Below are positions 28,843 through 40,057 of a stretch of 64,000 nt of DNA, piece after piece; the stretch's first letter is position 1, and each line of letters begins with the position of its first letter. The stretch is taken from positions 1-64,000 of the forward strand of contig NZ_LLXU01000055.1 in the NCBI RefSeq assembly GCF_001431645.1, given 5' to 3'. The translations under genes were made by a program, and so were the position numbers. The notes below the pieces were generated by a model that saw only the letters and a program-made list of their open reading frames with translations, did no database searches and was not told where the DNA came from. Origin of the DNA: Stenotrophomonas panacihumi. Lineage in GTDB: Bacteria > Pseudomonadota > Gammaproteobacteria > Xanthomonadales > Xanthomonadaceae.

Positions 28843-30231
28843 GTGGCGGCGCAACAAAACTCCAACCAGGCATCGCGCGGCATCTGGGCCGCACAGGCGC
28901 TGTTGCCCGAGGGCTGGGCGCGCTCGGTGCGGCTGGTGTCGCAAGGCGGGCGCTGGGAAACAGTCGAGACCGGCGTGCCCGCGCAGCCGGGCGACGAGCG
29001 CCTCGGCGTCGTGGTGCCCGGCCTGGGCAACCTGCACAGCCACGCCTTCCAGCGCGGCATGGCTGGGCTGACCGAGATCGGCGGCCACAGCGGCGACAGC
29101 TTCTGGAGCTGGCGCGAGCTGATGTATCGCTTCCTCGCGCACCTGGACGCGGACAGCTTCCAGGCCATCGCCGAGCTGGCCTATATCGAAATGCTCGAAG
29201 CCGGCTTCACGCGCGTCGGCGAATTCCATTACCTGCACCACGCCGCCGATGGCCGAGCGCATGCCGACCCGGCGGAGATGTCCGCGCGCGTGGCCGCCGC
29301 CGCGCAGGCCAGCGGCATCGGGCTGACGCTGCTGCCGGTGTTCTACGCGCATGCGGATTTCGGCGGGGCGCCGCCCAATCCCGCGCAGCGCCGCTTGATC
29401 CATGACGTGGACGGCTTCGCGCGCCTGCTGGAAGGTTGCCGCCGCGCGCTGGCGCCGCTGCCCGACGCGGTGCTCGGCATCGCGCCGCACAGCCTGCGCG
29501 CGGTGACGCCCGACGAACTGGCCGCGCTGCTGCCGCTCAACGGGGGGCCGGTGCATATCCATATCGCCGAGCAGACCCGCGAAGTGGACGCCTGCGTGGC
29601 GTGGTCGGGCCTGCGCCCGGTGCAGTGGCTGCTGGCCCATGCGCCGGTGGACGCGCGCTGGTGCCTGGTGCACGCCACGCATGTCACCGCGCAGGAATGG
29701 CAGGACGTAATCGCGCGCGAGGCGGTGGTAGGCCTGTGCCCGATCACCGAGGCCAACCTCGGCGACGGCCTGTTCCCGATGCGCGACTTCGCCGTGGCCG
29801 GCGGCCGCTTCGGCGTGGGCTCCGATTCCAACGTGTTGATCGATGCGGCCGAAGAACTGCGCCTGCTCGAATACGGCCAGCGGCTCACGCTGCGCGGCCG
29901 CAATGTGCTCGCGCGCGAAGGGGCGTCGAGCGGACGCTGGCTGTTCACGCAGGCACTCGACGGCGCCGCGCAGGCACTGGGCGTGCAGGCCGGTCTCGCC
30001 GCGGGACGGCCGGCCGAACTGGTCGAACTCGACACCACGCATCCGGCGCTGGTCGCGCGCGAAGGCGACGCCTGGCTGGACAGCTGGATCTTCGCCGCTC
30101 GCTGCGGCGCGGTGCGTTCGGTGTGGCGCGATGGCCAGGCGCTGGTGCGCGAAGGCCGCCACGTCGCACGCGAGCGGATCGCCGCGCGCTACGCGCAGGT
30201 GGTGGCGCGGCTGCTGGGCGCGACGGCGTGA
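28843..30231 (+). CDS. hutF: Formimidoylglutamate deiminase
   Basis: Converts N-formimidoyl-glutamate to N-formyl-glutamate plus ammonia, the step that defines the five-step hut pathway. 462-residue amidohydrolase with the zinc site NLHSHAFQRGMAGLTE near residue 70, HIHIAEQTREVDAC and LVHATHVT, and GVGSDSNVLID carrying the metal Asp. GTG start with a good GGAGGG ribosome-binding site about six bases upstream. Its stop overlaps the hutC start. Confidence 0.95.
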   Translation: MAAQQNSNQASRGIWAAQALLPEGWARSVRLVSQGGRWETVETGVPAQPGDERLGVVVPGLGNLHSHAFQRGMAGLTEIGGHSGDSFWSWRELMYRFLAHLDADSFQAIAELAYIEMLEAGFTRVGEFHYLHHAADGRAHADPAEMSARVAAAAQASGIGLTLLPVFYAHADFGGAPPNPAQRRLIHDVDGFARLLEGCRRALAPLPDAVLGIAPHSLRAVTPDELAALLPLNGGPVHIHIAEQTREVDACVAWSGLRPVQWLLAHAPVDARWCLVHATHVTAQEWQDVIAREAVVGLCPITEANLGDGLFPMRDFAVAGGRFGVGSDSNVLIDAAEELRLLEYGQRLTLRGRNVLAREGASSGRWLFTQALDGAAQALGVQAGLAAGRPAELVELDTTHPALVAREGDAWLDSWIFAARCGAVRSVWRDGQALVREGRHVARERIAARYAQVVARLLGATA

Positions 30232-30965
30232 ACGAAGTCGCCACGCCCGCCGCGGCCTCGCTGCACCAGCGCATCCGCGACGACATCCAGGGCCGCATCC
30301 TGCGCGGCGACTGGGTGCCCGGGCATCGCGTGCCCAGCGAACACGAGTTGATGGCCGAATACGCCTGTTCGCGCATGACCGTGAACAAGGCGTTGACCCA
30401 ACTCGCCAGCGCCGGGCTGATCGAACGCCGCCGCCGCGCGGGCAGCTTCGTGGCGCGGCCGCATCCGCACCTGGAACAGGTGGCGCTGCAGATTCCCGAT
30501 ATCGAGGCCGAAGTGAGCGCGCGCGGGCTCGCGTATCGTTTCGAGCTGCTGCAGCGGCGGCTGCGTGCGCCACGCGCCGGTCATGCGGAAGAACGTGCGC
30601 TGGCCGAGGGCGGGCGCGTGCTCGCGCTGGACAGCCGGCACCTGGCCGATGGCCGGCCGTTCGCGCTGGAGCAGCGCCTGATCGACCCGCTCGCCGTGCC
30701 GGCGGCGGCCGAGCAGGATTTCGCGGTACAGGCGCCGGGCAGCTGGTTGCTGCGCCATGTGCCGTGGACGCGCGCCGAACACCGCATCAGCGCGATCAAT
30801 GCCGATGCGGCGCAGTCGCGCCTGTTGGACGTGCCCGACGGCACCGCCTGCCTGGTCATCGAACGCCGCACCTGGCGTGACGAACAGCCGGTGACCTGGG
30901 TGCGCCAGGTATTCCTGGGCAGCTTCTACGACCTCATCGCGCGTTTCTCGCCCGGCCTGCGCTGA
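30228..30965 (+). CDS. hutC: HutC, GntR-family histidine utilisation repressor
   Basis: 245-residue repressor, expected to bind the hut operator and release on urocanate. N-terminal GntR winged helix-turn-helix (GRILRGDWVPGHRVPSEHELMAEYACSRMTVNKALTQLASAGLIERRRRAGSFVA) at about residues 10-80, then a UTRA ligand-binding domain. The GTG start overlaps the hutF stop (GTGA), so it is made with HutF and is likely autoregulated through the upstream operator. Confidence 0.93.
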   Translation: MNEVATPAAASLHQRIRDDIQGRILRGDWVPGHRVPSEHELMAEYACSRMTVNKALTQLASAGLIERRRRAGSFVARPHPHLEQVALQIPDIEAEVSARGLAYRFELLQRRLRAPRAGHAEERALAEGGRVLALDSRHLADGRPFALEQRLIDPLAVPAAAEQDFAVQAPGSWLLRHVPWTRAEHRISAINADAAQSRLLDVPDGTACLVIERRTWRDEQPVTWVRQVFLGSFYDLIARFSPGLR

Positions 30966-30986
30966 CGCGGCAGGCGGGCGCGCGCG

Positions 30987-31262
30987 TTACGCTTCCCCGG
31001 GGGCGACGAAGCCGGCCGGCTTCTCCGCATCGCGCGCGAACAGGAACTTCTGCAGCTCGCCTTCCAGGAACGCGCGGTGCGCCGGGTCGCGAGGCGACAG
31101 GCGGTTTTCGTTGATCAGCATGGTCTGGTGCGCCAGCCACGCGGCCCACGCCTCCTGGCTGATTTCGGCGAACACGCGCTGGCCGATCGGGCCGGGATAC
31201 GGCACGAAGGCCAGGCCGGGCGCTTCGCGCTGGAGGTAATGGCAGAACACGGTACGGGACAT
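30987..31262 (-). CDS. yggX: YggX, Fe(II) trafficking/oxidative damage protection protein
   Basis: 91-residue cytosolic protein with the family start [17 protein letters not shown] (conserved Cys7) and the block [34 protein letters not shown]. Family members protect iron-sulfur clusters from oxidation. It follows mutY by five bases, the same pairing as in E. coli, where MutY itself needs an iron-sulfur cluster. Confidence 0.95.
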   Translation of the reverse strand: MSRTVFCHYLQREAPGLAFVPYPGPIGQRVFAEISQEAWAAWLAHQTMLINENRLSPRDPAHRAFLEGELQKFLFARDAEKPAGFVAPGEA

Positions 31263-31267
31263 GGCGG

Positions 31268-32314
31268 TCAGGGGCCCAGGAGTTTGCGGATCGGCGCGGG
31301 CAGGCCCAGCGCGGCGAGTTCGCCGGGGGCGACCCAGCGCAGGTCGCCATTGTCGCCCACCGCGTCGCCGGGGGCGACCGGCGCGATCGCCAACGGCTGC
31401 ATGTGCAGGCGGAAATGGGTGAAGACGTGGATGAGGTCGGGCAGGCTTTCGGCGGCGTCGAAGTCGCCGTGGACATGGCGTTCGAACCAGTCGCGCGCCC
31501 CGGCGAGGTCATCGGCCTGCGGCAGCGACCACAGCGAGGACCAGATGCCGGTGGGTGGGCGCTTGTGCATCAGCAGCTCGCCGCGCGCATTGCGCAGCAG
31601 CAGGAACACCGCCGAACGCTCCGGCACCGCCTTGCCCGGCTTGGGCGTGGGCAGCGCATCGGTGCGGCCTTCGCGGCGGGCCACGCAATCTTCCTGCAGC
31701 GGGCACAGCGCGCACGCCGGCTTGGCACGCGTGCACAGGGTGGCGCCGAAATCCATCTGCGCCTGCGTGTAGTCGGCCAGGCGGCCGGGGGGCACGCTGT
31801 CCACGTGCGCCTGTGCAAGCGCCCACAGCTGGCGTTCGACCGCCGGCAGGCCGGGGAAGCCTTCCACGCCATGGAAGCGCGCCAGCACGCGCTTGACGTT
31901 GCCGTCGAGGATGGGAAAGCGGTCGTTCCAGGCCTGGCTGAGGATTGCGCCGGCGGTGCTGCGGCCAATGCCCGGCAGTGCGTGCAGCGCGTCGAAATCG
32001 CGCGGCAGCTCGCCGCCATGCAGCTCGACGCAGCGCTGGGCCGCCGCATGCAGGTTGCGCGCACGGGCGTAATAGCCCAGGCCGGCCCATTGCGCCATCA
32101 CCGCGTCGTTGGAAGCGGTGGCGAGCTCGGGCAGGGTGGGGAAGTGCTGCAGGAAGCGCGCGAAATACGGGATTACCGTGGCGACCTGGGTCTGCTGCAG
32201 CATGATTTCCGACAGCCACACCCGGTAGGGCGTGCGCGGGTGCTGCCAGGGCAGGTCGTGGCGGCCGTGGCGGTCGAACCAGGCCAGCAGGCGGTGGCTG
32301 TAGGCGTCCGGCAT
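31268..32314 (-). CDS. mutY: Adenine DNA glycosylase MutY
   Basis: Removes adenine mispaired with 8-oxoguanine. 348 residues. The catalytic Glu is in [10 protein letters not shown], the helix-hairpin-helix is [13 protein letters not shown], the conserved Asp is in [10 protein letters not shown], and the iron-sulfur ligands follow the CX6CX2CX5C spacing in [19 protein letters not shown]-terminal Nudix-like domain recognises 8-oxoG. Start is the ATG for [13 protein letters not shown]; the frame stays open upstream but that extension is antisense to ftsY. Operon ftsY-mutY-yggX is likely. Confidence 0.96.
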   Translation of the reverse strand: MPDAYSHRLLAWFDRHGRHDLPWQHPRTPYRVWLSEIMLQQTQVATVIPYFARFLQHFPTLPELATASNDAVMAQWAGLGYYARARNLHAAAQRCVELHGGELPRDFDALHALPGIGRSTAGAILSQAWNDRFPILDGNVKRVLARFHGVEGFPGLPAVERQLWALAQAHVDSVPPGRLADYTQAQMDFGATLCTRAKPACALCPLQEDCVARREGRTDALPTPKPGKAVPERSAVFLLLRNARGELLMHKRPPTGIWSSLWSLPQADDLAGARDWFERHVHGDFDAAESLPDLIHVFTHFRLHMQPLAIAPVAPGDAVGDNGDLRWVAPGELAALGLPAPIRKLLGP

Positions 32315-32358
32315 GCGGGGTCGGGAGGCGTCCCCGCGCGGTGGCGGGGACGGGGCGG

Positions 32359-33639
32359 TCAGGCGCCCAGCGCCTCGGGCAGCAGGGCGTCGACGAAGGC
32401 TTCCGGGTCGAACACGCGCAGGTCTTCGGGGCGCTCGCCGATGCCGGCGAAGCGGATCGGGATGCCGAACTCGCGGGCCAGCGCGAACACCACGCCGCCC
32501 TTGGCGGTGCCGTCGAGCTTGGTCACCACCAGGCCGGTCACGCCGACCGCGGCATGGAACTGGCGCAGCTGCGAGAGCGCGTTCTGGCCGGTGGTGCCGT
32601 CGATCACCATCAGTACCTCGTGCGGGGCGGTCGGATCGACCTTTCCGAGCACGCGGCGGATCTTGCCCAGCTCGTTCATCAGGCCGGTCTGGGTATGCAG
32701 GCGGCCGGCGGTGTCGGCGATCAGCACGTCGGTGCCGCGCGCCTTGCCGGCCTGCAGCGCATCGAACGCCACCGAGGCGGCGTCGGCGTTCTGGCCCTGC
32801 GCGATCACGGTGACGCCGTTGCGCTGGCCCCAGGCCTGCAACTGGGCGACCGCGGCGGCGCGGAAGGTGTCGCCGGCCGCCAGCATCAGGCCGTGGCCTT
32901 CGTCCTTGAAGCGCTTGGCGAGCTTGCCGATGGTGGTGGTCTTGCCGACGCCGTTGACGCCCACGGTGAGCACCACGAACGGCTTGGCGGCGCGGTCGAT
33001 GACCAGCGGCCGCGCCACCGGGCGCAGCATGCCAATCAGTTCGGCGCGCAGCGCGGCCAGCAGGGCCGGAGCGTCGGCGAACTCGCGCGCCTTCATGCGC
33101 TTGCGCAGGCCTTCGACCAGCGCGGTGGTGGCCGGCACGCCGACATCGGCGGTGATCAGCGCGGTTTCGATTTCGTCCAGCAGGTCGTCGTCCAGGCGCG
33201 GGTTGCGCGAGAACAGGCCGCCGAAGCTGCGCGCGAAGCCGCTGTTGCGCAGCCGGTCGCGCCAGCCGGTCTTGCCGGCCGCGGCGGGTACCGCGGCGTG
33301 GGCGCCGAGGTCGGTCATGTCGTCGGCGGGGGCGGCTACGGCAGGCGCTTCGATTGCAGGCGCCTGGACCGCCGGCGTGGCGGCGTGGGCCACCGCCGGT
33401 TCGGTGACCAGGGTGGGCGCGGCTTCGGTGACCGGAATCACCGCCGCCTCGGCCACGACCTCGACGGCCGGCGCCTCCTGCGGCAACGCCTGCACCAGCT
33501 CGGCCTCGGTCACCGCTTCGCTGGCCTGGGCCGGCGCCTGCGGGAACGCCGCAGCCATCTCCTCGGCCGTGTAGTGCTGAGTCTGGGGCGCGTCCGGCGC
33601 GGCGTCCCGGGGCTTCTTGCGGCGGAAAATATTGAGCAT
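32359..33639 (-). CDS. ftsY: Signal recognition particle receptor FtsY
   Basis: SRP-receptor GTPase for co-translational membrane targeting. 426 residues. The basic start MLNIFRRKKPRD is followed by an Ala/Pro/Glu-rich A domain of over 100 residues. The NG domain follows, with G1 GVNGVGKTTTIGKLA, DTFRAAAVAQL, DTAGRLHTQ and TKLDGTAKGG. The long low-complexity A domain is typical of proteobacterial FtsY but is unusually Ala-Pro-rich. First gene of a likely ftsY-mutY-yggX transcript. Confidence 0.97.
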   Translation of the reverse strand: MLNIFRRKKPRDAAPDAPQTQHYTAEEMAAAFPQAPAQASEAVTEAELVQALPQEAPAVEVVAEAAVIPVTEAAPTLVTEPAVAHAATPAVQAPAIEAPAVAAPADDMTDLGAHAAVPAAAGKTGWRDRLRNSGFARSFGGLFSRNPRLDDDLLDEIETALITADVGVPATTALVEGLRKRMKAREFADAPALLAALRAELIGMLRPVARPLVIDRAAKPFVVLTVGVNGVGKTTTIGKLAKRFKDEGHGLMLAAGDTFRAAAVAQLQAWGQRNGVTVIAQGQNADAASVAFDALQAGKARGTDVLIADTAGRLHTQTGLMNELGKIRRVLGKVDPTAPHEVLMVIDGTTGQNALSQLRQFHAAVGVTGLVVTKLDGTAKGGVVFALAREFGIPIRFAGIGERPEDLRVFDPEAFVDALLPEALGA

Positions 33640-33767
33640 TGGCGGGGGCTTCAAGACAGATCGATATGCTAACACCCGGGGCCGTGGCGCCCGCGTGCAC
33701 TCAAGTACAGCGCGGCACGGCCGATACCGAACGGGCAGGGCTGCCGCGTCGGCGGCGTGGAGGGTGA

Positions 33768-34064
33768 ATGGACAGCTTGGGTATTTCGGCGTCGGGGATG
33801 CGGGTGGCCGCGCTGCGGCTGGATGCGTCGGCCTCCAATGTCGCGCGGCTGCCGGTGGAGGGCGCCACGCGCCTGGGTGTCAGTGCCACGGCCAGTGCCG
33901 GCGGTGGCGTCCAGGGCACCGTGGTCGAAGCGGCGCAGGATACCGGCGCGCCGGTCGGCGACCTGGTCGAGTCGCGCTCGGCGGCGCTGGCGTTCGATGC
34001 CAATGCGCGGATGCTGCGGGCGGGCGATGAGAGCGTCGGGTTCCTGCTGGACGTGATGGCCTGA
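33768..34064 (+). CDS. Orphan mini flagellar-rod-like protein (98 aa)
   Basis: The N-terminus (SLGISASGMRVAALRLDASASNVAR) resembles the start of flagellar rod proteins such as FlgC (SGM, aliphatic, R-L-x-x-x-A-S-N). The C-terminus (DLVESRSAALAFDANARMLRAGDESVGFLLDVMA) resembles their terminal helix. The roughly 30-residue linker is Gly/Ala-rich and replaces the usual middle part, so the protein is shorter than FlgC. No other flagellar gene is in the window. It may be a diverged remnant or a small family with another role. Starts with ATG after GGAGGG. Confidence 0.6.
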   Translation: MDSLGISASGMRVAALRLDASASNVARLPVEGATRLGVSATASAGGGVQGTVVEAAQDTGAPVGDLVESRSAALAFDANARMLRAGDESVGFLLDVMA

Positions 34065-34107
34065 GGGCGAAGGGGGCGACGACAGCCATCGACCCCGCCC
34101 ATCGTCC

Positions 34108-36012
34108 TCAACCGCCCGCCAGCTCCAGCAGCAGCTTGTTGAGCCGGCGCACATAGCCCGCCGGATCCTTCAGCGTGTCGCCGGCCGCCAGCGCGGCCTG
34201 GTCGAACAGCACGCGCGCCAACTCGCCGAAACGGCCTGCGTCGGCCTCCGCATCCAATCGTCCGATCAACGGATGCGCCGGGTTGAACTCGAACACCGGC
34301 TTGGCCTCCGGCAGCTTCTGCCCGCTGACCTCCAGGATCTGCCGCATCTGCAGGCCGAGGTCATCGCGGCCGATGGCCAGGATCGCCGGCGAGTCGGTCA
34401 GCCGCTGCGACACCCGCACCTCGGCCACTTCCTCGCCCAGCGCCTGCTTGATGCGCTCCACCAGCGCCTGCTTCTCCTGCGCCGCCTGCTCCTGCGCCTG
34501 CTTTTCCTCGGCGCTGTCCAGCGCGCCCAGGTCCAGGTCGCCGCGCGCGATGTCCACGAACGACTTGCCGTCGAACTCGGTGAGGTAGCCCATCAGCCAC
34601 TCATCGATGCGATCGGTCATCAGCAGCACCTCGATGCCCTTCTTGCGGAACACCTCCAGGTGCGGGCTGTCCTTGATCTGCGCGTGGCTCTCGCCGGTGA
34701 GGTAGTACAGCTTGTCCTGGCCCTCGCGCAGGCGCGCGATGTAATCGGCCAGCGCCACGTCCTGCGCGCCATCGGTGCCGTGGGTGGAGGCGAAGCGCAG
34801 CAGGCCGGCGATCTTCTCGCGGTTGCCGTAATCCTCGGCCGGGCCTTCCTTCAGCACCTGGCCGAACTGCTTCCAGAACGCGGCGTAGTCTTGCGGCTTG
34901 TCCTTGGCCAGCTTCTCCAGCATGTCCAGCGAGCGCCTGGTCAGCGCGGCCTTCATCGAGTCGATGACCGGCCCGGCCTGCAGGATCTCGCGCGAGACAT
35001 TGAGCGAGAGATCCCCCGAATCCACCACGCCCTTGATGAAGCGCAGGTACAGCGGCAGGAACTGCTCGGCCTGGTCCATGATGAAAACGCGCTGCACGTA
35101 GAGCTTCAGGCCCTTGGCGGCGTCGCGGTGGTACAGGTCGTACGGCGCGCGGCCGGGCACGTACAGCAGCGAGGTGTACTCCAGCTTGCCCTCGACCTTG
35201 TTGTGGCTCCACGCCAGCGGGTCAGCATGGTCGTGGGCCAGGTGCTTGTAGAACTCCTGGTATTCGGCGTCCTTCACCTCGCCGCGCGGCCGCGTCCACA
35301 GCGCGCTGGCACGGTTCACGGCTTCCCACTGCGCCTCGGCGCCGGCGTCCTCGCCTTCGGCTTCCTTGCGCAGTTCCACCGGCAGGGCGATGTGGTCCGA
35401 ATACTTCTTGATGATGCCGCGCAGGCGCCAGGCATCGGCATAGCCTTCCTCGCCGTCCTTCAGGTGCAGCACGATGCGCGTGCCGCGCTCGGCGCGCTCG
35501 ATCGTGGCGACGTTGAACTCGCCCTCGCCACGCGAGGACCAGTGCACGCCCTCGCTGGCGGGCAGGCCGGCGCGGCGGCTGTAGACATCGACCTGGTCGG
35601 CGACGATGAAGGCGCTGTAGAAGCCCACGCCGAACTGGCCGATCAGGTGCGCGTCCTTCTTCTGGTCGCCGCTGAGGTGGGCCAGGAAGTCGGCGGTGCC
35701 GGACTTGGCGATGGTGCCCAGGTGCGCGACGGCCTCCTCGCGGCTCATGCCGATGCCGTTGTCCTCGATGCTCACCGTGCGCGCGGCGGCGTCGTAGTCG
35801 ACGCGGATGCGCAGCTCGCCGGCGCCCTCCAGCAGCTCCGGCCGCACCAGCGACTCGAAGCGCAGCTTGTCCGCCGCGTCGGCGGCATTGGACACCAGCT
35901 CGCGCAGGAAGATCTCCTTGTTCGAGTACAGCGAGTGGATCATCAGCTGCAGCAGCTGCTTGACCTCGGTCTGGAAGCCCAGGGTCTGCGGTTGCGATTC
36001 GGTCACGGGCAT
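34108..36012 (-). CDS. htpG: HtpG, bacterial Hsp90 chaperone
   Basis: 634-residue ATP-dependent chaperone. The GHKL ATPase N domain is clear: [48 protein letters not shown] and [15 protein letters not shown]. Middle-domain signatures include NVSREILQ. Start is the ATG for [16 protein letters not shown] with AAGGAG just upstream. Divergent from rsmD. Confidence 0.97.
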   Translation of the reverse strand: MPVTESQPQTLGFQTEVKQLLQLMIHSLYSNKEIFLRELVSNAADAADKLRFESLVRPELLEGAGELRIRVDYDAAARTVSIEDNGIGMSREEAVAHLGTIAKSGTADFLAHLSGDQKKDAHLIGQFGVGFYSAFIVADQVDVYSRRAGLPASEGVHWSSRGEGEFNVATIERAERGTRIVLHLKDGEEGYADAWRLRGIIKKYSDHIALPVELRKEAEGEDAGAEAQWEAVNRASALWTRPRGEVKDAEYQEFYKHLAHDHADPLAWSHNKVEGKLEYTSLLYVPGRAPYDLYHRDAAKGLKLYVQRVFIMDQAEQFLPLYLRFIKGVVDSGDLSLNVSREILQAGPVIDSMKAALTRRSLDMLEKLAKDKPQDYAAFWKQFGQVLKEGPAEDYGNREKIAGLLRFASTHGTDGAQDVALADYIARLREGQDKLYYLTGESHAQIKDSPHLEVFRKKGIEVLLMTDRIDEWLMGYLTEFDGKSFVDIARGDLDLGALDSAEEKQAQEQAAQEKQALVERIKQALGEEVAEVRVSQRLTDSPAILAIGRDDLGLQMRQILEVSGQKLPEAKPVFEFNPAHPLIGRLDAEADAGRFGELARVLFDQAALAAGDTLKDPAGYVRRLNKLLLELAGG

Positions 36013-36182
36013 GGCTCCTTGGATGGCGGGCCGCAAACGCGGCGATGCCTTCCGGGTATGGGCCGGTGCGCGCATTTCAAGGCGGCGCGGCCATGCTGGT
36101 CTATCATGCGCGGCCTGATGACCCGCCCGACGCTCGCCAACGCCGCCCTCCGTTCGCCCCTTGCTGCAGCGCGGGGAAGTGC

Positions 36183-37288
<1,106 letters not shown>

Positions 37289-37335
37289 ATTCACCCGTCA
37301 CACCCATAACAAAACAGGAAACAGGGAGGATCACA

Positions 37336-37830
37336 ATGAAGAATCTCATGCGTGCGCTGCTCATCGCCTCGATGGCTGCGCTGGCGTTCACCGCCTGCAA
37401 GAAGGAAGAAGCCAAGCCGGCCAACGAAGCCGCCGTGGCGCTGAAGGCCCCGGGCAAGGACGACGATGCCGGCTGGAAGCAGTACCTGCAGCAGGTCGCC
37501 ATCCAGAACATGGGCAACGTCACCAACAGCCCGTTCCTGTACTACCTCCCGCCGGAGTCCGATCCGGAGTTCCAGGCCAAGTACGACCGCCAGGTCGAGA
37601 GCGCCACCACGACCATCAGCCGCGGCATCAGCCCGGGCAACATGATCGCCTTCGGCTCCTCGGCCTCTGCCAAGATGGCCGACATGATCGGCTCGGTGTT
37701 CAAGGACGTGCAGGCCGACTCGATGAAGGGCGTGCGCATCGTGTTCATCGGCGACGCCGCCGACAACGCGCGCGTGCAGACCACCATCCAGCCGACCGGC
37801 GCCGAGTACATCTTCGTCGAAGCCAAGTAA
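37336..37830 (+). CDS. Conserved lipoprotein of unknown function
   Basis: 164-residue protein with a lipoprotein signal (lipobox AFTAC, lipidated Cys21) followed by a charged linker (KKEEAKPANEA). The mature part is hydrophilic, with ISRGISPGNMIAFGSSASAKMADMI and a final strand-rich end (GVRIVFIGDAADNARVQTTI). I do not recognise a domain. GGGAGG seven bases before the ATG. It sits 47 bp after coaD and has its own downstream hairpin (37838-37864). Confidence 0.85.
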   Translation: MKNLMRALLIASMAALAFTACKKEEAKPANEAAVALKAPGKDDDAGWKQYLQQVAIQNMGNVTNSPFLYYLPPESDPEFQAKYDRQVESATTTISRGISPGNMIAFGSSASAKMADMIGSVFKDVQADSMKGVRIVFIGDAADNARVQTTIQPTGAEYIFVEAK

Positions 37831-37837
37831 TACCCGC

Positions 37838-37864
37838 GGACCGGGCGCCCCGCGCGCCCGGTCC
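37838..37864. terminator. Strong hairpin after the lipoprotein gene
   Basis: GGACCGGGCG (37838-37847) pairs perfectly with CGCCCGGTCC (37855-37864) around a 7-base loop, seven bases after the stop codon. It is followed by CCTTG rather than a long T run. Confidence 0.6.
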
Positions 37865-38014
37865 CCTTGCCGGAACCGCCTTGCCGTACCCGCAACTCCC
37901 CCAGGTGATCGCCGCCTTCGCGCGTGATCCGCACCCCGCCGGACCGGCCTTCGCCGGAGCCGCGCCCACGCCCCGCGCGCGAGAAGCCGCCCGCGCCGCC
38001 GCGATGCCGCCGCC

Positions 38015-38299
38015 ATGTCGCTGAAGATCAACGAGCTGTGCGTCAACTGCGATGTCTGCGAGCCGGCCTGCCCGAACCGGGCCATTTCCATGGGCGAGAC
38101 CATCTACATCATCGACCCGGCGCGCTGCACCGAGTGCATCGGCCATTACGATGAGCCGCAGTGCGTGATGGTCTGCCCGGTCGAATGCATCGACCCCGAC
38201 CCGGACATCCCGGAGACCCACGACCAGCTGCTGGCCAAGCTGCGCCAGCTGCAGATCGACCATCCCGAGTTCTACGAAGAGGAACCGCCGTCGCCATGA
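38015..38299 (+). CDS. YfhL-family 2[4Fe-4S] ferredoxin
   Basis: 94-residue low-potential-type ferredoxin. The first cluster motif is Cys9, 12, 15 and 19 (CVNCDVCEPACP). The second has the longer spacing typical of the YfhL/Alvin group, Cys38, 41, 50 and 54 (CTEC-X8-CVMVCP). An acidic C-terminal helix follows. Genes of this type often lie near coaD in gammaproteobacteria. Its stop overlaps the ggt start (ATGA). Confidence 0.93.
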   Translation: MSLKINELCVNCDVCEPACPNRAISMGETIYIIDPARCTECIGHYDEPQCVMVCPVECIDPDPDIPETHDQLLAKLRQLQIDHPEFYEEEPPSP

Positions 38300-40047
38300 A
38301 GCCCTTCGCCCGCCCCGTGTTGCTGTGCCTGCTGGCGCTGTTCGCCACGCCGTCCTTCGCCGCCGAACCGCCGGCGCCCGCGAGCGGCAGCCCCCAGCAC
38401 CCGCCGGGCGCGGCCGTGGCGAGCGGACATCGGCTGGCCACCGAGGCCGGCCTGCAGGTCCTGAAGGAGGGCGGCAACGCGTTCGACGCCGCGGTGGCGG
38501 TTTCTTCCACGCTGGCGGTGGTCGAGCCGATCAGCTCGGGCCTGGGCGGTGGCGGCTTCTTCCTGCTGCATGACGCGAAGACCGGCAAGGACGTGATGCT
38601 GGATGCGCGCGAGTACGCGCCCGAGTCCGCCACGCCGCAGCAGTTCCTCGACAAGAACGGCGACCTGGACCGCGACCGCTCGGTCAACGGCCCGTGGTCG
38701 GCCGGCATTCCCGGCCTGCCGGCGGCGCTGGTCGAACTGGCGGGCAAGCATGGCCGCCTGCCGCTGAAGCAGTCGCTGGCGCCGGCGATCCGCATCGCCA
38801 CCGAAGGCTTCCCGGTGTACGAGCGCATGGCCAAGGGCTATGCCTCGCGCCGCGAAGTGATGGAGCGCTACCCCGGGACGCGCGAGGTGTACCTGCGCAA
38901 CGGCCGGCCGATCGCCACCGGCGACGTGTTCAAGCAGCCGGAGCTGGCGCACACGCTGGCGCTGCTCGGCGACAAGGGTTTCGACGGCTTCTATCGCGGC
39001 GAGACCGCCAGGAAGCTGCTGGCCGGCGTGAAGCAGGCCGGTGGCCGCTGGACCGCGCAGGAACTGGCCGGCTACCAGGTCAAGGAACGCGCGCCGATCA
39101 GCTTCCAGTACCGCGACTGGAAGATCACCACCGCGCCGCCGCCGTCCTCCGGTGGCATCGCGCTGGCGGAGATGCTGCAGATCCTCGAAGGCTGGGACCT
39201 GGCCAAGCTGGATGACGTGCAGCGCACGCACCTGGTGGTGGAGGCCATGCGCCGCGCCTACCGCGACCGCACGTTCTTCCTGGGCGACCCGGACTTCGTC
39301 ACCATCCCGCAGCGCGTGCTCACCAGCCCGGATTACGCGATGGGCCTGCGCGCCACCATCAACCCGGACAAGGCCACCCCGAGCGACCTGCTCTCGGGCA
39401 ACCCCACGCCGCTGGAAGACGACGAGACCACGCACTTCTCCATCATCGACAGCGAAGGCAACCGCGTCGGCGCCACGCAGACGGTGAACCTGCTGTACGG
39501 CTCGGGCCTGATTCCCAAGGGCACCGGCGTGCTGCTCAACGACGAGATGGACGACTTCGCGCTCAAGCCCGGCACGCCCAACGCATTCGGCGTGATGGGC
39601 TACGAGGCCAATGCGCCCAAGCCGGGCAAGCGCATGCTCAGCTCGATGACGCCGACCTTCATGGAATCGCCGCAGCGCGTGACCGTGCTCGGCACGCCGG
39701 GTGGCAGCCGCATCATCACCATGGTGCTGCTGGGCATCCTCGGCTATGACGCCGGGCTGGACGCGCAGCAGGTCGCCGCATTGCCGCGTTACCACCACCA
39801 GTGGCTGCCGGACAAGATCGAAGCCGAAAGCGGTGCGTTCACGCCGGAAGTCGTCGCGGGCCTGCGCAAGCTCGGCCATACGGTCGACGTGCCGGGCGAC
39901 AGCGCCGAAGGTGGCCGCGGTTCCAGCCACGTGTGGGGCAACCTGCAGACCGTGGAATGGGACCTGCGCGGCAACGTGCTGCGCGGCGGCAGCGACCCGC
40001 GCAACCCGGTGGGCAGCGCCGAAGTGGTCGCCGCCCCGGCCAACTGA
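38296..40047 (+). CDS. ggt: Gamma-glutamyltransferase
   Basis: Periplasmic enzyme that hydrolyses or transpeptidates glutathione and other gamma-glutamyl compounds. 583 residues: signal peptide ([22 protein letters not shown]), large-subunit region with [29 protein letters not shown], and the self-cleavage site with nucleophile Thr in [11 protein letters not shown]. Downstream is the [13 protein letters not shown] block. The ATG overlaps the ferredoxin stop, an unusual coupling of a cytosolic ferredoxin with a secreted enzyme. Confidence 0.95.
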   Translation: MKPFARPVLLCLLALFATPSFAAEPPAPASGSPQHPPGAAVASGHRLATEAGLQVLKEGGNAFDAAVAVSSTLAVVEPISSGLGGGGFFLLHDAKTGKDVMLDAREYAPESATPQQFLDKNGDLDRDRSVNGPWSAGIPGLPAALVELAGKHGRLPLKQSLAPAIRIATEGFPVYERMAKGYASRREVMERYPGTREVYLRNGRPIATGDVFKQPELAHTLALLGDKGFDGFYRGETARKLLAGVKQAGGRWTAQELAGYQVKERAPISFQYRDWKITTAPPPSSGGIALAEMLQILEGWDLAKLDDVQRTHLVVEAMRRAYRDRTFFLGDPDFVTIPQRVLTSPDYAMGLRATINPDKATPSDLLSGNPTPLEDDETTHFSIIDSEGNRVGATQTVNLLYGSGLIPKGTGVLLNDEMDDFALKPGTPNAFGVMGYEANAPKPGKRMLSSMTPTFMESPQRVTVLGTPGGSRIITMVLLGILGYDAGLDAQQVAALPRYHHQWLPDKIEAESGAFTPEVVAGLRKLGHTVDVPGDSAEGGRGSSHVWGNLQTVEWDLRGNVLRGGSDPRNPVGSAEVVAAPAN

Positions 40048-40057
40048 GGATTCGGCG

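Noticed and set aside
31268-33700. Possible FtsY-antisense/MutY fusion protein of 810 residues
   Set aside because: The open frame simply continues upstream of mutY. MutY similarity starts at [10 protein letters not shown] (32314), and ftsY occupies the same strand in another frame.
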